Shown piece after piece: positions 7,326 to 14,763 of a stretch of 27,004 nt of DNA. The notes under the pieces were generated by a model, which saw only the letters and a list, made by a program, of their open reading frames with translations, searched no databases and had not been told where the DNA came from. The stretch's first letter is position 1. The number at the start of each line of letters is the position of its first letter. Position numbers and translations under genes: made by a program. Source of the stretch: B25-G16 sp964549945 (GTDB taxonomy: Bacteria; Desulfobacterota; DSM-4660; Desulfatiglandales; B25-G16); assembly GCA_964549945.1 (NCBI GenBank), contig CAZJXD010000069.1, positions 1 through 27,004 on the forward strand, written 5' to 3'.

Positions 7326-8696
7326 TCAGGAAATATAGCCAAAGAGCTCGGTCACATCTCCCTTCTTCTCCAGATTAAAGATGAAATCCGTGATAATGTC
7401 GGCATTCTCGATGAGAGATGATTTCTGGGAGTACTCCAGGCAGCTCCTAAACTTCGCCGCGCATTCATCGAAGCTCAAGGGCTTTGAGGGGCTCCCCTTA
7501 AGGGCATCTACCCTATGGGAAAATGTCTCCCCATTGCGCATCCGTATGGTCATGTGGAGGGTTGAGATATCATTGTCAGGAAGCTCCCGGTTCACCAATG
7601 CCTTAACCCTTTGGGCCAGCTCCGGAACAGAGGAGTTCGTTCTGATAGTATCGGTAATGAAATCGGTCAATGTCACGCTGCCATTGCGCAATGCCACAGC
7701 CACGGTATAAGGGATGCTGAACTGGGCATCAACCTGGGGGTTGGCCCTCACCTTGAAGGGAACGCCCACCATATCGGAGACCATCCTTGATACGGAAACC
7801 TCTACCTCTTCAATGCCCTCGGGATCTATGACATGGGAACCGGCTAGTTCCAGAGCGGCATCTATGGATGCGTGGGTCATGCGACAGCATGGATACGGCT
7901 TGATGCTCAGGTCCATCACGCCGAAGTGATCGCCGAGGCTCTCAGTCGCCCTCTCAGCAATCACCTTTCCCCTTTCATACAGGTTATAGAAGCCGTACTC
8001 GCCCTCGAATATATTGGTTGCCCCTGTGACACCCCTTGAGGCGAGGGCGGCGCTCAGAACGCCGCTTCTCGCTGAAAATCCAGGCTGCATCCTCTTTACC
8101 AGGCCCCCATCAACAAGACACTGTGCGTTGCCAGCGGTCTGGCTGTACACGACACCGAGGCTCGCCAATACCTCCTCCTCCGTTGCCTGTAATATCTTCG
8201 CTGCTGCCGATGCTGCACCAAATGAGCCACAGGTCGCCGTCCGTATCCATGAAAGGGGAGTGGTGATTGCCGAGGCGATCCGACAGGTGATATCAACTCC
8301 TAGGCAAACTGCGGTAATCAAATCCTTACCGCTTGTCCCTTCCCGAACTTCAGCAAGTGCAAGGGCAGCGGGAAGCGAGGATACGTGCGTGTGCATAGCG
8401 GAGCTGTCGAGGGTATCGTCAAAATCGAGGGCGTGCATCAACACGCTGTTGGCAAAGGCGGCATCAGGCGGCGAGGCCTTATCCCCATAGAAAATAACGG
8501 TGGATCCAGCCACATTTGACGACCATGTCCTCACCAGGTCAACCACCTCCCCGCATCCCGGCTCCCTGACCCCCGCCAAGCCAACTCCGATGGTGTCGAG
8601 CATGAATTTCTTCGTCTCCTCGACAACCTCCCGGGGGAGCCCATCGTAGTTCGTCTCGGCGACATACCGAGCCAGGGTATCGGCAATGGCATCCAT
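7326..8696 (-). CDS. MmgE/PrpD family protein
   Basis: The 456-residue protein belongs to the family of 2-methylcitrate dehydratase, cis-aconitate decarboxylase and iminodisuccinate epimerase. Signatures are HALDFDDT (88-95), the following His residues 102 and 104, VKRMQPG (200-206) and KPYPCCRMTHASIDA (266-280). The Asp, the second His and both Lys residues match the active-site set of cis-aconitate decarboxylase. The usual His of the xHPT...G segment is Arg 152 (WIRTATCGSFGAA). The ATG at 8696 is chosen because a perfect GGAGGTGA lies 4 bp upstream. A 5-codon longer frame from 8711 would begin upstream of that ribosome site and include it. Substrate unknown, probably a hydroxylated or unsaturated carboxylic acid. 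Confidence 0.85.
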   Translation of the reverse strand: MDAIADTLARYVAETNYDGLPREVVEETKKFMLDTIGVGLAGVREPGCGEVVDLVRTWSSNVAGSTVIFYGDKASPPDAAFANSVLMHALDFDDTLDSSAMHTHVSSLPAALALAEVREGTSGKDLITAVCLGVDITCRIASAITTPLSWIRTATCGSFGAASAAAKILQATEEEVLASLGVVYSQTAGNAQCLVDGGLVKRMQPGFSARSGVLSAALASRGVTGATNIFEGEYGFYNLYERGKVIAERATESLGDHFGVMDLSIKPYPCCRMTHASIDAALELAGSHVIDPEGIEEVEVSVSRMVSDMVGVPFKVRANPQVDAQFSIPYTVAVALRNGSVTLTDFITDTIRTNSSVPELAQRVKALVNRELPDNDISTLHMTIRMRNGETFSHRVDALKGSPSKPLSFDECAAKFRSCLEYSQKSSLIENADIITDFIFNLEKKGDVTELFGYIS

Positions 8697-8700
8697 ACAA

Positions 8701-8708
8701 TCACCTCC
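8701..8708 (-). promoter_or_regulatory. Ribosome binding site that sets the PrpD-family start
   Basis: GGAGGTGA on the reverse strand is complementary to the 16S anti-Shine-Dalgarno end and lies 4 nt before the ATG at 8696. It decides against the earlier in-frame ATG at 8711. Confidence 0.75.
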
Positions 8709-8777
8709 CATAAATTACAGGGCTAGGTCATAAATGAAGATAATCTGAGATCGTATATAGAGTTAGATTCCTTTGTC

Positions 8778-8827
8778 GTCCCGAAAATTTCGGGACTCCT
8801 CATAATGACATGTAACATGCCATGTTA
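8778..8827. repeat. Two perfect palindromes between the CCG-protein and PrpD genes
   Basis: The first, GTCCCGAAAATTTCGGGAC (8778-8796), has 9-bp arms around one base. The second, TAACATG-C-CATGTTA (8813-8827), overlaps the stop codon of the CCG-domain gene. On the reverse strand they lie at the end of the 2-hydroxyacid dehydrogenase operon and before the PrpD gene. Without a T-run, the first is at best an atypical terminator or a dispersed palindrome. Confidence 0.5.
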
Positions 8828-9835
8828 TGTTAGAATCGTACTGCTAGGCTGCAATGCCCTAAGGAGAAGCTCCCCCATATCCCAGACATTGATGCCTAGC
8901 TCCTTCTCGTATTTCTGGAGGTTAATGAGGCAGATGGGGCACACCACAAGGACATCCCGTGATATGGCGGAAAGTTCTTCTATTCTCGCTCTCGACACCT
9001 TTTCCGTCAGATCCCGAAAGGCATACTCAATGGGGCCTCCGCAGCAGGTTGTGTCGAGTTTCGTATTCTCCGGTTCTACAAGGGTAGCGCCGATGCTCTC
9101 GGAGACCCTCCGGAGCTGTTCAACCACCCCCAACTCCCTCGTCAGGTAGCAGGAATCGTGAATCACGAATTCCCCCTCCACGGATCCTTTGCAGGCCTCC
9201 TTGAGCGCCCTGCCTTTCTCAGAGACTATCTCCAGATAGTGCTTCACCTCGATTGTAAAGTCCTCGATATACCGTGGGTACACTTCCCGCAACATAAAGG
9301 TCGTATGGGGGTCAACGCCTATTACCTCCCTGACATTATGATCCTTGAGCAGTCGATACACCTCTCGTATATGCTCCTCGATATATGCGTCCAGGCCCAG
9401 ATCGTAGAGAAGCACGCCGCTGTAAGGCTCCTGCTCATAGAGATACGCGGGCATTGAACCTACGGCTATTAAGGCGCTGGCGATACCCCTGAGCGCGTTG
9501 GTGCCCTTCGTCCTCACCTTCCCAGAGCCCAAGGCCCCGAGCCTTATGACCTTATCCCCCATGAGGCGGTTTCCCATATTCACCATTGCCCCAAGGCCGC
9601 TTCTGGAGAGCAAGGGCTTGGCCGATGCAACAATGTTCGTCACCTGTTTGATATAGGGTAGCATCTGATACATCCTCGCGGTGAAGAGCACTGTCTCTCC
9701 CTTTCTCGGGAGATGTAAATCCTTTGTCCACTCTGTCCAGTAAACACCCTTTATGCCGAGAGGGTCTCCCGTCCTCTGGATGTTGCCCTTGAGGGTAGTC
9801 AATACCTCTGAGACGAACCTCTTAGACCTTCTCAT
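8825..9835 (-). CDS. CCG-domain iron-sulfur protein (HdrB/GlcF-like)
   Basis: The 336-residue protein resembles the CCG-domain subunit of heterodisulfide reductases and glycolate/lactate oxidases, which passes electrons from a flavoprotein. The C-terminal CCG site is intact: HDSCYLTREL (Cys 229), TTCCGGPIEYAF (Cys 264, 265) and CPICLINL (Cys 299, 302). The N-terminal site is gone: the CCG position reads PYSG (137-140) and the CPxC position reads DPHT (175-178). An extra segment at about 74-125 separates the halves. The gene overlaps the HdrC-like gene by 14 bp behind GGGGGG, so the two are translationally coupled. It is probably the electron-accepting partner of the GlcD-like oxidase. Confidence 0.8.
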   Translation of the reverse strand: MRRSKRFVSEVLTTLKGNIQRTGDPLGIKGVYWTEWTKDLHLPRKGETVLFTARMYQMLPYIKQVTNIVASAKPLLSRSGLGAMVNMGNRLMGDKVIRLGALGSGKVRTKGTNALRGIASALIAVGSMPAYLYEQEPYSGVLLYDLGLDAYIEEHIREVYRLLKDHNVREVIGVDPHTTFMLREVYPRYIEDFTIEVKHYLEIVSEKGRALKEACKGSVEGEFVIHDSCYLTRELGVVEQLRRVSESIGATLVEPENTKLDTTCCGGPIEYAFRDLTEKVSRARIEELSAISRDVLVVCPICLINLQKYEKELGINVWDMGELLLRALQPSSTILT

Positions 9836-10166
9836 CCTTACCCCCCTTCACAAGCCCTCGGGAGAGGAGGTATTTCCCAAGCCTGATCAGGTATGAAACC
9901 TCCAGATTCTGCCCCTTCGCCTGACACACGCGATCGCAGCGACCACACTGGAGGCAGGAGTAAAGGCAGTACACGATCGGATCATCCTCATCCAAGGTAC
10001 CGTTGAGAATGTATTTTATTATCTGGAGCCTCCCATAGGGCGCCATGCTCTCAACGCCTTCGGTAGCCTGGTACAACGAGCACGCATCCACACAGAACCT
10101 GCATGCCCTGCACTTCCCCGCCTCCTTCAGCAAGGTATCGACGATCTCCTCTCTGGCTAAATCCAT
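9822..10166 (-). CDS. Two-cluster [4Fe-4S] protein, HdrC/GlcF N-terminal-like
   Basis: The 114-residue protein carries CRACRFCVDAC and CLQCGRCDRVCQA, two [4Fe-4S] sites separated by about 45 residues, as in HdrC and the N-terminal half of GlcF. The second site has Gln where Pro usually follows the last Cys. No membrane segment is seen. It overlaps the FAD-oxidase gene by 10 bp and the CCG gene by 14 bp, so the three genes form one translation unit. The predicted role is electron relay between the FAD of the oxidase and the CCG-domain protein. HdrC and the CCG protein are separate genes here rather than a single GlcF chain. Confidence 0.82.
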   Translation of the reverse strand: MDLAREEIVDTLLKEAGKCRACRFCVDACSLYQATEGVESMAPYGRLQIIKYILNGTLDEDDPIVYCLYSCLQCGRCDRVCQAKGQNLEVSYLIRLGKYLLSRGLVKGGKDEKV

Positions 10167-11569
10167 CCCTGCAAGTTCCCCCTGTTCAGGATATCCTTGG
10201 GATCAAGGGCCTTTTTCATCTTCACCAAAACCTCGTAGACCTCCTTTTCATACCTCTTCTTGAGGAACGATACCCTCTGGGCAGTGAGCCCCCATTCACC
10301 TCCACAGCCTCCATACTTGATATTCAACTCCTCTGACCTCTCCCTCATCTCCATGGTAATCGCCTTTCTCACCTCGTTCGAGATATCCTTGGTTCGGACA
10401 AATGCATACGCGTGAATGGTAGGAGCACCGATATGACCAAAGGAGATGAATTCATTTCCCTTGTAGCTATCGAGATTCAGTATAAAGGACTTCGCCTCCT
10501 GGAAGGCATCTTTTAGTTTGTCCACCCTAGGGGTTATCTCGCTCCCAAAGGTCATCCCCAGGCGATACATATAATTGCCGGCCTCCGCCCTGCTGCTCCA
10601 TATCTTATTCCACTCCTCTTGGTCAGTGACTATCTTCGTCTCGATGGGATTGCCCTGTTTTAGAAAATCCAGGAAGCTCCGGGCCTGAGCCTCGCACCCG
10701 ACTCTGCTCCAGGAGTGTATTCTCATCATGGCCACCGCGCCTGTAGGCTCCTCGATGCCTACCGCCTCATAGCCTATTTTGGCCGCCTTCTCGTCAAGAT
10801 ATTCAAAGAAAAGCGGGGGAAAGATCCCTTGCTTATACATTTCCATGACCGTATCCAGGATATCCTCCGTTGTCCGGTAGGAGGCCACGATTTGCTGAAA
10901 ATAGGGCAGCGGTACCAGCCTCATTCTCACCAGGGTTATCACACCCAGGAGGCCTTCCGAGCCTATGAAGAACTTCGTGGGATCGATGCCGGCTGGTCTC
11001 CTGGTTGACTCGGTTCCGGGGGTGATAATCTCGCCCGTAGGCAACACGAGCTCAAATCCCAGGACAAAATCGCCTGGCTTACCCAGCGCTGCATCCACCC
11101 CATGAGCACTAGTATTTACGGCAATGGTACCACCAATAGTAGCGACCAATTCACTTCCAGGAAATACGGGCAGCATGGCCTTATGCTTCTCCAGCTCCTT
11201 TCTTAACTGCGCGAGATGTACGCCCGGACCCGCTTCAAAGTATCCCCTTTCCGGGTATATCCTGATATCCTTCATCCTCGCGGTGTCCAGCACAATACCG
11301 TTCGTCTTGGGCCGCGCCAGCCCGACAAGGGACGTGCCCGAACCATGTATGTGAACTGGTATGGATTTTTCGTTGGCATACTTCAATACCTTCGAGACCT
11401 CTTGGCTGCTCGACGGCCTGACCACTGCGTAGGGGATATTTTTCTCCTCCACATCCCAGGGCATAGTGTCCTTCGCATACACCACTGAGGTGGGTTTATC
11501 GGTAAATACATGCTCTTTCCCCACAATCCCCGAAAGATCCCTTGCGAGTTTCCTTACATCAATGTCCAT
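10157..11569 (-). CDS. FAD-linked oxidase, GlcD-like 2-hydroxyacid dehydrogenase
   Basis: The 470-residue protein has a PCMH-type FAD-binding domain (about 45-225), including VHIHGSGTSLVG, PGSELVATIGGTIAVNTSAHG and FFIGSEGLLGVIT. The FAD-oxidase C domain follows, ending in GGCGGEWGLTAQR and the closing ALDPKDILNRGN. Family members oxidise D-lactate, glycolate, D-2-hydroxyglutarate or mandelate-type acids to 2-oxoacids. The FSFGHIG segment carries the substrate-site His seen in the family. The C-terminal motif has Cys and Trp (GCGGEWG) where GlcD usually has TGEHG. Overlap with two iron-sulfur genes suggests a GlcDF-like complex. The upstream 2-oxoacid oxidoreductase operon could use its product (inference). 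Confidence 0.85.
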   Translation of the reverse strand: MDIDVRKLARDLSGIVGKEHVFTDKPTSVVYAKDTMPWDVEEKNIPYAVVRPSSSQEVSKVLKYANEKSIPVHIHGSGTSLVGLARPKTNGIVLDTARMKDIRIYPERGYFEAGPGVHLAQLRKELEKHKAMLPVFPGSELVATIGGTIAVNTSAHGVDAALGKPGDFVLGFELVLPTGEIITPGTESTRRPAGIDPTKFFIGSEGLLGVITLVRMRLVPLPYFQQIVASYRTTEDILDTVMEMYKQGIFPPLFFEYLDEKAAKIGYEAVGIEEPTGAVAMMRIHSWSRVGCEAQARSFLDFLKQGNPIETKIVTDQEEWNKIWSSRAEAGNYMYRLGMTFGSEITPRVDKLKDAFQEAKSFILNLDSYKGNEFISFGHIGAPTIHAYAFVRTKDISNEVRKAITMEMRERSEELNIKYGGCGGEWGLTAQRVSFLKKRYEKEVYEVLVKMKKALDPKDILNRGNLQGWI

Positions 11570-11602
11570 GAAAACCCCCGGCTGAAACGCCCCCTATTCA
11601 GG

Positions 11603-11743
11603 GTTCAGTGTTCGGTGTTCGGTATTGTAAGTCCAAAATGGATCCAGGTTTGACTACGAACCTTAAGGTTGATTAGTTTCTTTTCACTGATCACTTATAG
11701 CTGTTTACTGATCACTTTATTTTCTGAACTCTGAACACTGAAC
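11603..11743. repeat. Intergenic region with long-range inverted repeat and short direct repeats
   Basis: Arms at 11603-11620 (GTTCAGTGTTCGGTGTTC) and 11726-11743 pair at 16 of 18 positions. Between them lie a perfect 12-bp palindrome, AACCTTAAGGTT (11659-11670), and two copies of ACTGATCACTT (11686-11696 and 11706-11716). The region separates the ferredoxin gene (stop at 11758) from the GlcD-like gene (start at 11569) on the same strand. It could be a small mobile or dispersed repeat, or a termination/regulatory zone. Confidence 0.55.
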
Positions 11744-11757
11744 ACTTCATCACTTGT

Positions 11758-12069
11758 TCATCCTCCCTGCTCCAATACCATCCTAATTGCCCCCTTTGGA
11801 CATACAAATGCACAAATTCCGCACCCCTTGCAGTAGTCTAAATCAATGATGATCTCGCCCGTCACCCCATCCCTGGTGATAGCCAGATCGGGGCAGAGCA
11901 GCCTGCATACATCGCAGGCCTCGCAGCTCGTGTTCATCAGACATCTGGACGCCTCATGCCCTGCTTCATCAGGAGTCAGGGGGAAATCGTGCCGTTCAAA
12001 ATCCTTCTTCGGCGCTTCTCGTGCCTTCCCTCGAGGCCTCGTTTCCCTCACACAGGTCGTATTCAGCAT
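11758..12069 (-). CDS. Two-[4Fe-4S] ferredoxin, delta-type subunit of 2-oxoacid oxidoreductase
   Basis: The 103-residue protein has two clusters, CEACDVCRLLCPDLAIT and CKGCGICAFVCPKGAI. They follow a charged N-terminal extension of about 45 residues, as in the delta subunits of 2-oxoacid:ferredoxin oxidoreductases. It is the last gene of the five-gene oxidoreductase operon, 9 bp after the GltD-like gene. It probably wires electrons from the thiamine site to the GltD-like flavin. The start is uncertain because GAGG lies directly against the ATG. Size and position match the small iron-sulfur subunit of phenylglyoxylate:NAD+ oxidoreductase. Confidence 0.85.
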   Translation of the reverse strand: MLNTTCVRETRPRGKAREAPKKDFERHDFPLTPDEAGHEASRCLMNTSCEACDVCRLLCPDLAITRDGVTGEIIIDLDYCKGCGICAFVCPKGAIRMVLEQGG

Positions 12070-12078
12070 CCTCAGCGC

Positions 12079-13476
12079 TCACTTCCCATCGAGATAGTTC
12101 ATTACCCTCTGAGCGACGGCCTTTCCCGAGGCAATCGCCTCGACAATAGTAGAGGGTCCGCTCACCGCATCGCCTGCGGCAAACACCCCCTCATATCCAT
12201 GCACCATCCCGGCCTCATCGCACCAAACCGCCCCATGCTCCGTTATGGCCGTGCTTTCTAAAAAAGACAACTCCGGGCGCTGCCCAATAGCGGAAATTAT
12301 CGTATCTGCTCTCTCGCTGAAGGCACTCCCCTCTAAGGGAACAGGGCGCCTTCGTCCCATCTCATCGATCTCGCCGAGTTCCATCTTCACCAGCTCAACG
12401 CCTCTCACCCGCTCATCCTCTTCTATAATCCTCGTGGGGGCTTCCAGGTAGCGTATCTGCACCCCTTCGCGCAGGGCTTCCTCAATCTCCTCGGGGCTCG
12501 CCGGCATCTCCTCTCTGCCGCGCCTGTAGATAATGTTTACCCTTTCAGGACCCAACCGCAGGGCACTGCGGGCCGTGTCGAGAGCCGCATTTCCACCGCC
12601 GATCACCACTACCGTTCCATCCAGCTTTATCTCTTGTCCAGCGTTTATCCTGCGCAAGAAGTCCAGACACTCAAAACATCCACTGGCTTCCTCACCAGGC
12701 ACCCCCAGCGCGAGGTCCTTCCACGCACCCGTGGCCAGAACCACCGCATCAGCGCCATTGCTCATTATTTCCCGTACTGTGAATATCTGACCAATGCGGA
12801 CTGAACCTTCAAATTCAACTCCAAGCGCTTGAATAATATCCACATCATGTTTGATTACCGACCGAGGCAAACGAAAAGGCGGTATCCCTCCAACGAGCAT
12901 CCCCCCAGGCCGATCAAGGGCATCCATAATCGTGACTTCAAGGCCCTGCATCACGAGCTCGAACCCGCACGCAAGCCCCGCAGGACCACCTCCCACAATC
13001 GCTGCCTTTTTCCCCCGTGGAACGTGTTTTCGTTGCCTTAGCAGTTCTACGACCTCCTCTTGGTGTTCCATCTCATATTCCACAGCGTACCGCTTCAATT
13101 CCCTTATAGAAACGGGCTCATCCCAGCTGCCACGAATACAGGCACCCTCACAGGGATGATGGCACACGTAGCCACACACCCCTGGAAGAGGATTATCCTG
13201 CCGTATCACGAGCAGGGCTTCTTTTACCTTCCCGGCCTCAAGCAACTGCACGTACTTCCGTACCTGCTGACTGATGGGACATGCATCCTCACATGGGGGG
13301 AGAACCTCTCGCCTCAACAAATCGGTATTCGTATACACGTATCCCCGGGCGGTGTCTCCCTCCAATCGAAGCTCGGGGAAGACCTCAGCGGGACACGCCC
13401 GCGCGCACACGCTACACCGCTGACACAACTGATTGTCTACGATCGGCCTGTGTGTTCTCCCCGTTACTGCCATCAT
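12079..13476 (-). CDS. GltD-like FAD/NAD(P) oxidoreductase with N-terminal iron-sulfur motifs
   Basis: The 465-residue protein begins with a ferredoxin motif (Cys 18, 21, 24, 28). The helical Fe-S domain typical of the glutamate synthase small subunit follows (Cys 62, 66, 101, 105, 109, 113). Next come an FAD fold with GGGPAG (162-167), an NAD(P) fold with GGGNAALDTAR (293-303) and the closing FAAGDAVSGPSTIVEAIASGKAVA. No glutamate synthase large subunit is present, so an amidotransfer role is unlikely. Its place between the gamma subunit and a ferredoxin matches the NAD-reducing epsilon subunit (PadH) of phenylglyoxylate:NAD+ oxidoreductase. The gamma stop and this start overlap in ATGATG behind GGGAGAAGG. 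The cofactor (NAD or NADP) is not resolved by eye. Confidence 0.88.
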   Translation of the reverse strand: MMAVTGRTHRPIVDNQLCQRCSVCARACPAEVFPELRLEGDTARGYVYTNTDLLRREVLPPCEDACPISQQVRKYVQLLEAGKVKEALLVIRQDNPLPGVCGYVCHHPCEGACIRGSWDEPVSIRELKRYAVEYEMEHQEEVVELLRQRKHVPRGKKAAIVGGGPAGLACGFELVMQGLEVTIMDALDRPGGMLVGGIPPFRLPRSVIKHDVDIIQALGVEFEGSVRIGQIFTVREIMSNGADAVVLATGAWKDLALGVPGEEASGCFECLDFLRRINAGQEIKLDGTVVVIGGGNAALDTARSALRLGPERVNIIYRRGREEMPASPEEIEEALREGVQIRYLEAPTRIIEEDERVRGVELVKMELGEIDEMGRRRPVPLEGSAFSERADTIISAIGQRPELSFLESTAITEHGAVWCDEAGMVHGYEGVFAAGDAVSGPSTIVEAIASGKAVAQRVMNYLDGK

Positions 13477-14009
13477 CCTTCTCCCATGGAAAATCCCAAC
13501 TTCGCGGATTCTACATTTACTTCAAGGAATTTCTCACTCACCGCGCTCTTTATTGCCGACAGCAGGGCTTCTCTGCTCACTATCCCGGTTGAGGCGACCC
13601 CGGCTCCCACCATAACGATGTTTGCCACCTGTTTCTGCCCTAGATCCTCAATAGCCCGCAGGGTTGCAGCAATACCTATCTGTGCAATCCCACGGAGCCT
13701 GCGAGGGGTCACCATCTGCTGTTCAAAGAGCACCGCTGCGTGTGGCGCGATATCCTCGACATATCTGTCATAGGCCTGCTGGGACATGGCGATGAGGATA
13801 TCGGCCTTTATCACGTGAGGGAACACAATCGGCTTATCCGATATCACCACGTCTGATCTCGCATATCCCCCCCTGGCCTGTGCCCCATAGGAACTCGATC
13901 CGGCAACCCACCTGCCGTCGCGGATAGCGGCATGGCCCAGGATCACGCCCGCTAAAATAATACCCTGCCCGCCGAAGCCGCAGAGGCGAATCTGCTTAAG
14001 GCCCATCAT
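13473..14009 (-). CDS. 2-oxoacid oxidoreductase gamma subunit (operon 1)
   Basis: The 178-residue protein is the gamma-domain subunit of 2-oxoacid:acceptor oxidoreductases. It has the opening LCGFGGQGIILAGVILGHAA, the SSSYGAQARGGYARSDVVIS motif and PHVIKADILIAMSQQAYD. This domain contributes to CoA binding and to assembly of the complex. The ATG at 14009 is preferred because GGAGAG lies 7 nt before it. A frame from 14036 would add nine residues and a longer overlap with the beta gene. It overlaps the beta gene by 14 bp and the GltD-like gene by 4 bp. Confidence 0.88.
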   Translation of the reverse strand: MMGLKQIRLCGFGGQGIILAGVILGHAAIRDGRWVAGSSSYGAQARGGYARSDVVISDKPIVFPHVIKADILIAMSQQAYDRYVEDIAPHAAVLFEQQMVTPRRLRGIAQIGIAATLRAIEDLGQKQVANIVMVGAGVASTGIVSREALLSAIKSAVSEKFLEVNVESAKLGFSMGEG

Positions 14010-14763
14010 CGCTGAACTCTCCGGTAATGATTGCATCCTTGAGCTCCTCCTTGGACAGGTGCGCAGCCTCTTCTTTGGAGATGCACCTCTCCATCAGCAG
14101 TTTCAGCATATCCACGGGGGAGTCATACCGATTCCTCCTGCCAAACTGGGTGGGACAGGGGGACAGTACCTCGACAAAGGTAAATCCTCGAGTGGTGAGG
14201 CAGTGCCTTATGGCCTTCACAATGGATATGGGCTGGGTTATTGAATACCTGGCAACATAGGGAGCACCGGCACCGAGCACCAGTTTAGGGAGATCAAAGG
14301 GGCGATAGATATTACCCCCCACGGTGGTGGAGGTAAAGGCGCCTACAGGCGAGGTTGAGGCTGCTTGACCTCCGGTCATGCCATAGATCATATTATTGGC
14401 GCAGATCACCGTTAAATCGGTATTTCTGCGTGCGGCGTGGATGAGGTGGTTTCCCCCGATAGAGGCGAGATCTCCATCTCCGCTGATGACCATGACGTTG
14501 AGCTTTGGGTTGAACATCTTCGCCCCGGTGGCGAACGCAATGGCCCGCCCGTGCAGGGTATGGAGGGTGTCGGCGTTAAAATGGGGACTAGGAATCCAAC
14601 CCGCGCACCCTATCCCCGAGACGAAAAGCATTTCATCCATGCTGATCTTGAGCTCATCGATGGCCCGAAGGATGAGGTTCATCAATATCCCATGCCCGCA
14701 TCCCGGGCAAAAGGGCGTTGAGTCAATTCCCGGACGGAGATATCCCTCGAGATCCCTTGCCAT
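13996..14763 (-). CDS. 2-oxoacid oxidoreductase beta (thiamine diphosphate) subunit (operon 1)
   Basis: The 255-residue protein holds the thiamine diphosphate site. The N-terminal FCPGCGHG gives cluster-type cysteines, followed by GIGCAGW. The diphosphate/Mg motif runs from GDGDLASIGGNHLIHAARRN to the NN of ICANNMIYGMTGGQ. The segment DTLHTLHGRAIAFATGAK is typical of the KorB class. It decarboxylates the 2-oxoacid and passes the acyl group to CoA together with the alpha and gamma subunits. Its start shares one base with the alpha stop (TAATG), a sign of coupled translation. The 2-oxoacid cannot be named from sequence. Confidence 0.92.
   Translation of the reverse strand: MARDLEGYLRPGIDSTPFCPGCGHGILMNLILRAIDELKISMDEMLFVSGIGCAGWIPSPHFNADTLHTLHGRAIAFATGAKMFNPKLNVMVISGDGDLASIGGNHLIHAARRNTDLTVICANNMIYGMTGGQAASTSPVGAFTSTTVGGNIYRPFDLPKLVLGAGAPYVARYSITQPISIVKAIRHCLTTRGFTFVEVLSPCPTQFGRRNRYDSPVDMLKLLMERCISKEEAAHLSKEELKDAIITGEFSDDGP

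Noticed and set aside
7206..7421. Open frame beginning inside the 187-bp element
   Set aside because: It spans the element end and the antisense of the PrpD gene. The two element copies do not encode a conserved product.
12079..13476. GltD-like protein as a true glutamate synthase subunit
   Set aside because: No large glutamate synthase subunit is present, and the gene is overlapped by and coupled to 2-oxoacid oxidoreductase genes.
13060..13773. Forward 237-residue open frame
   Set aside because: It is antisense to the GltD-like and gamma genes and has no family-like motif.
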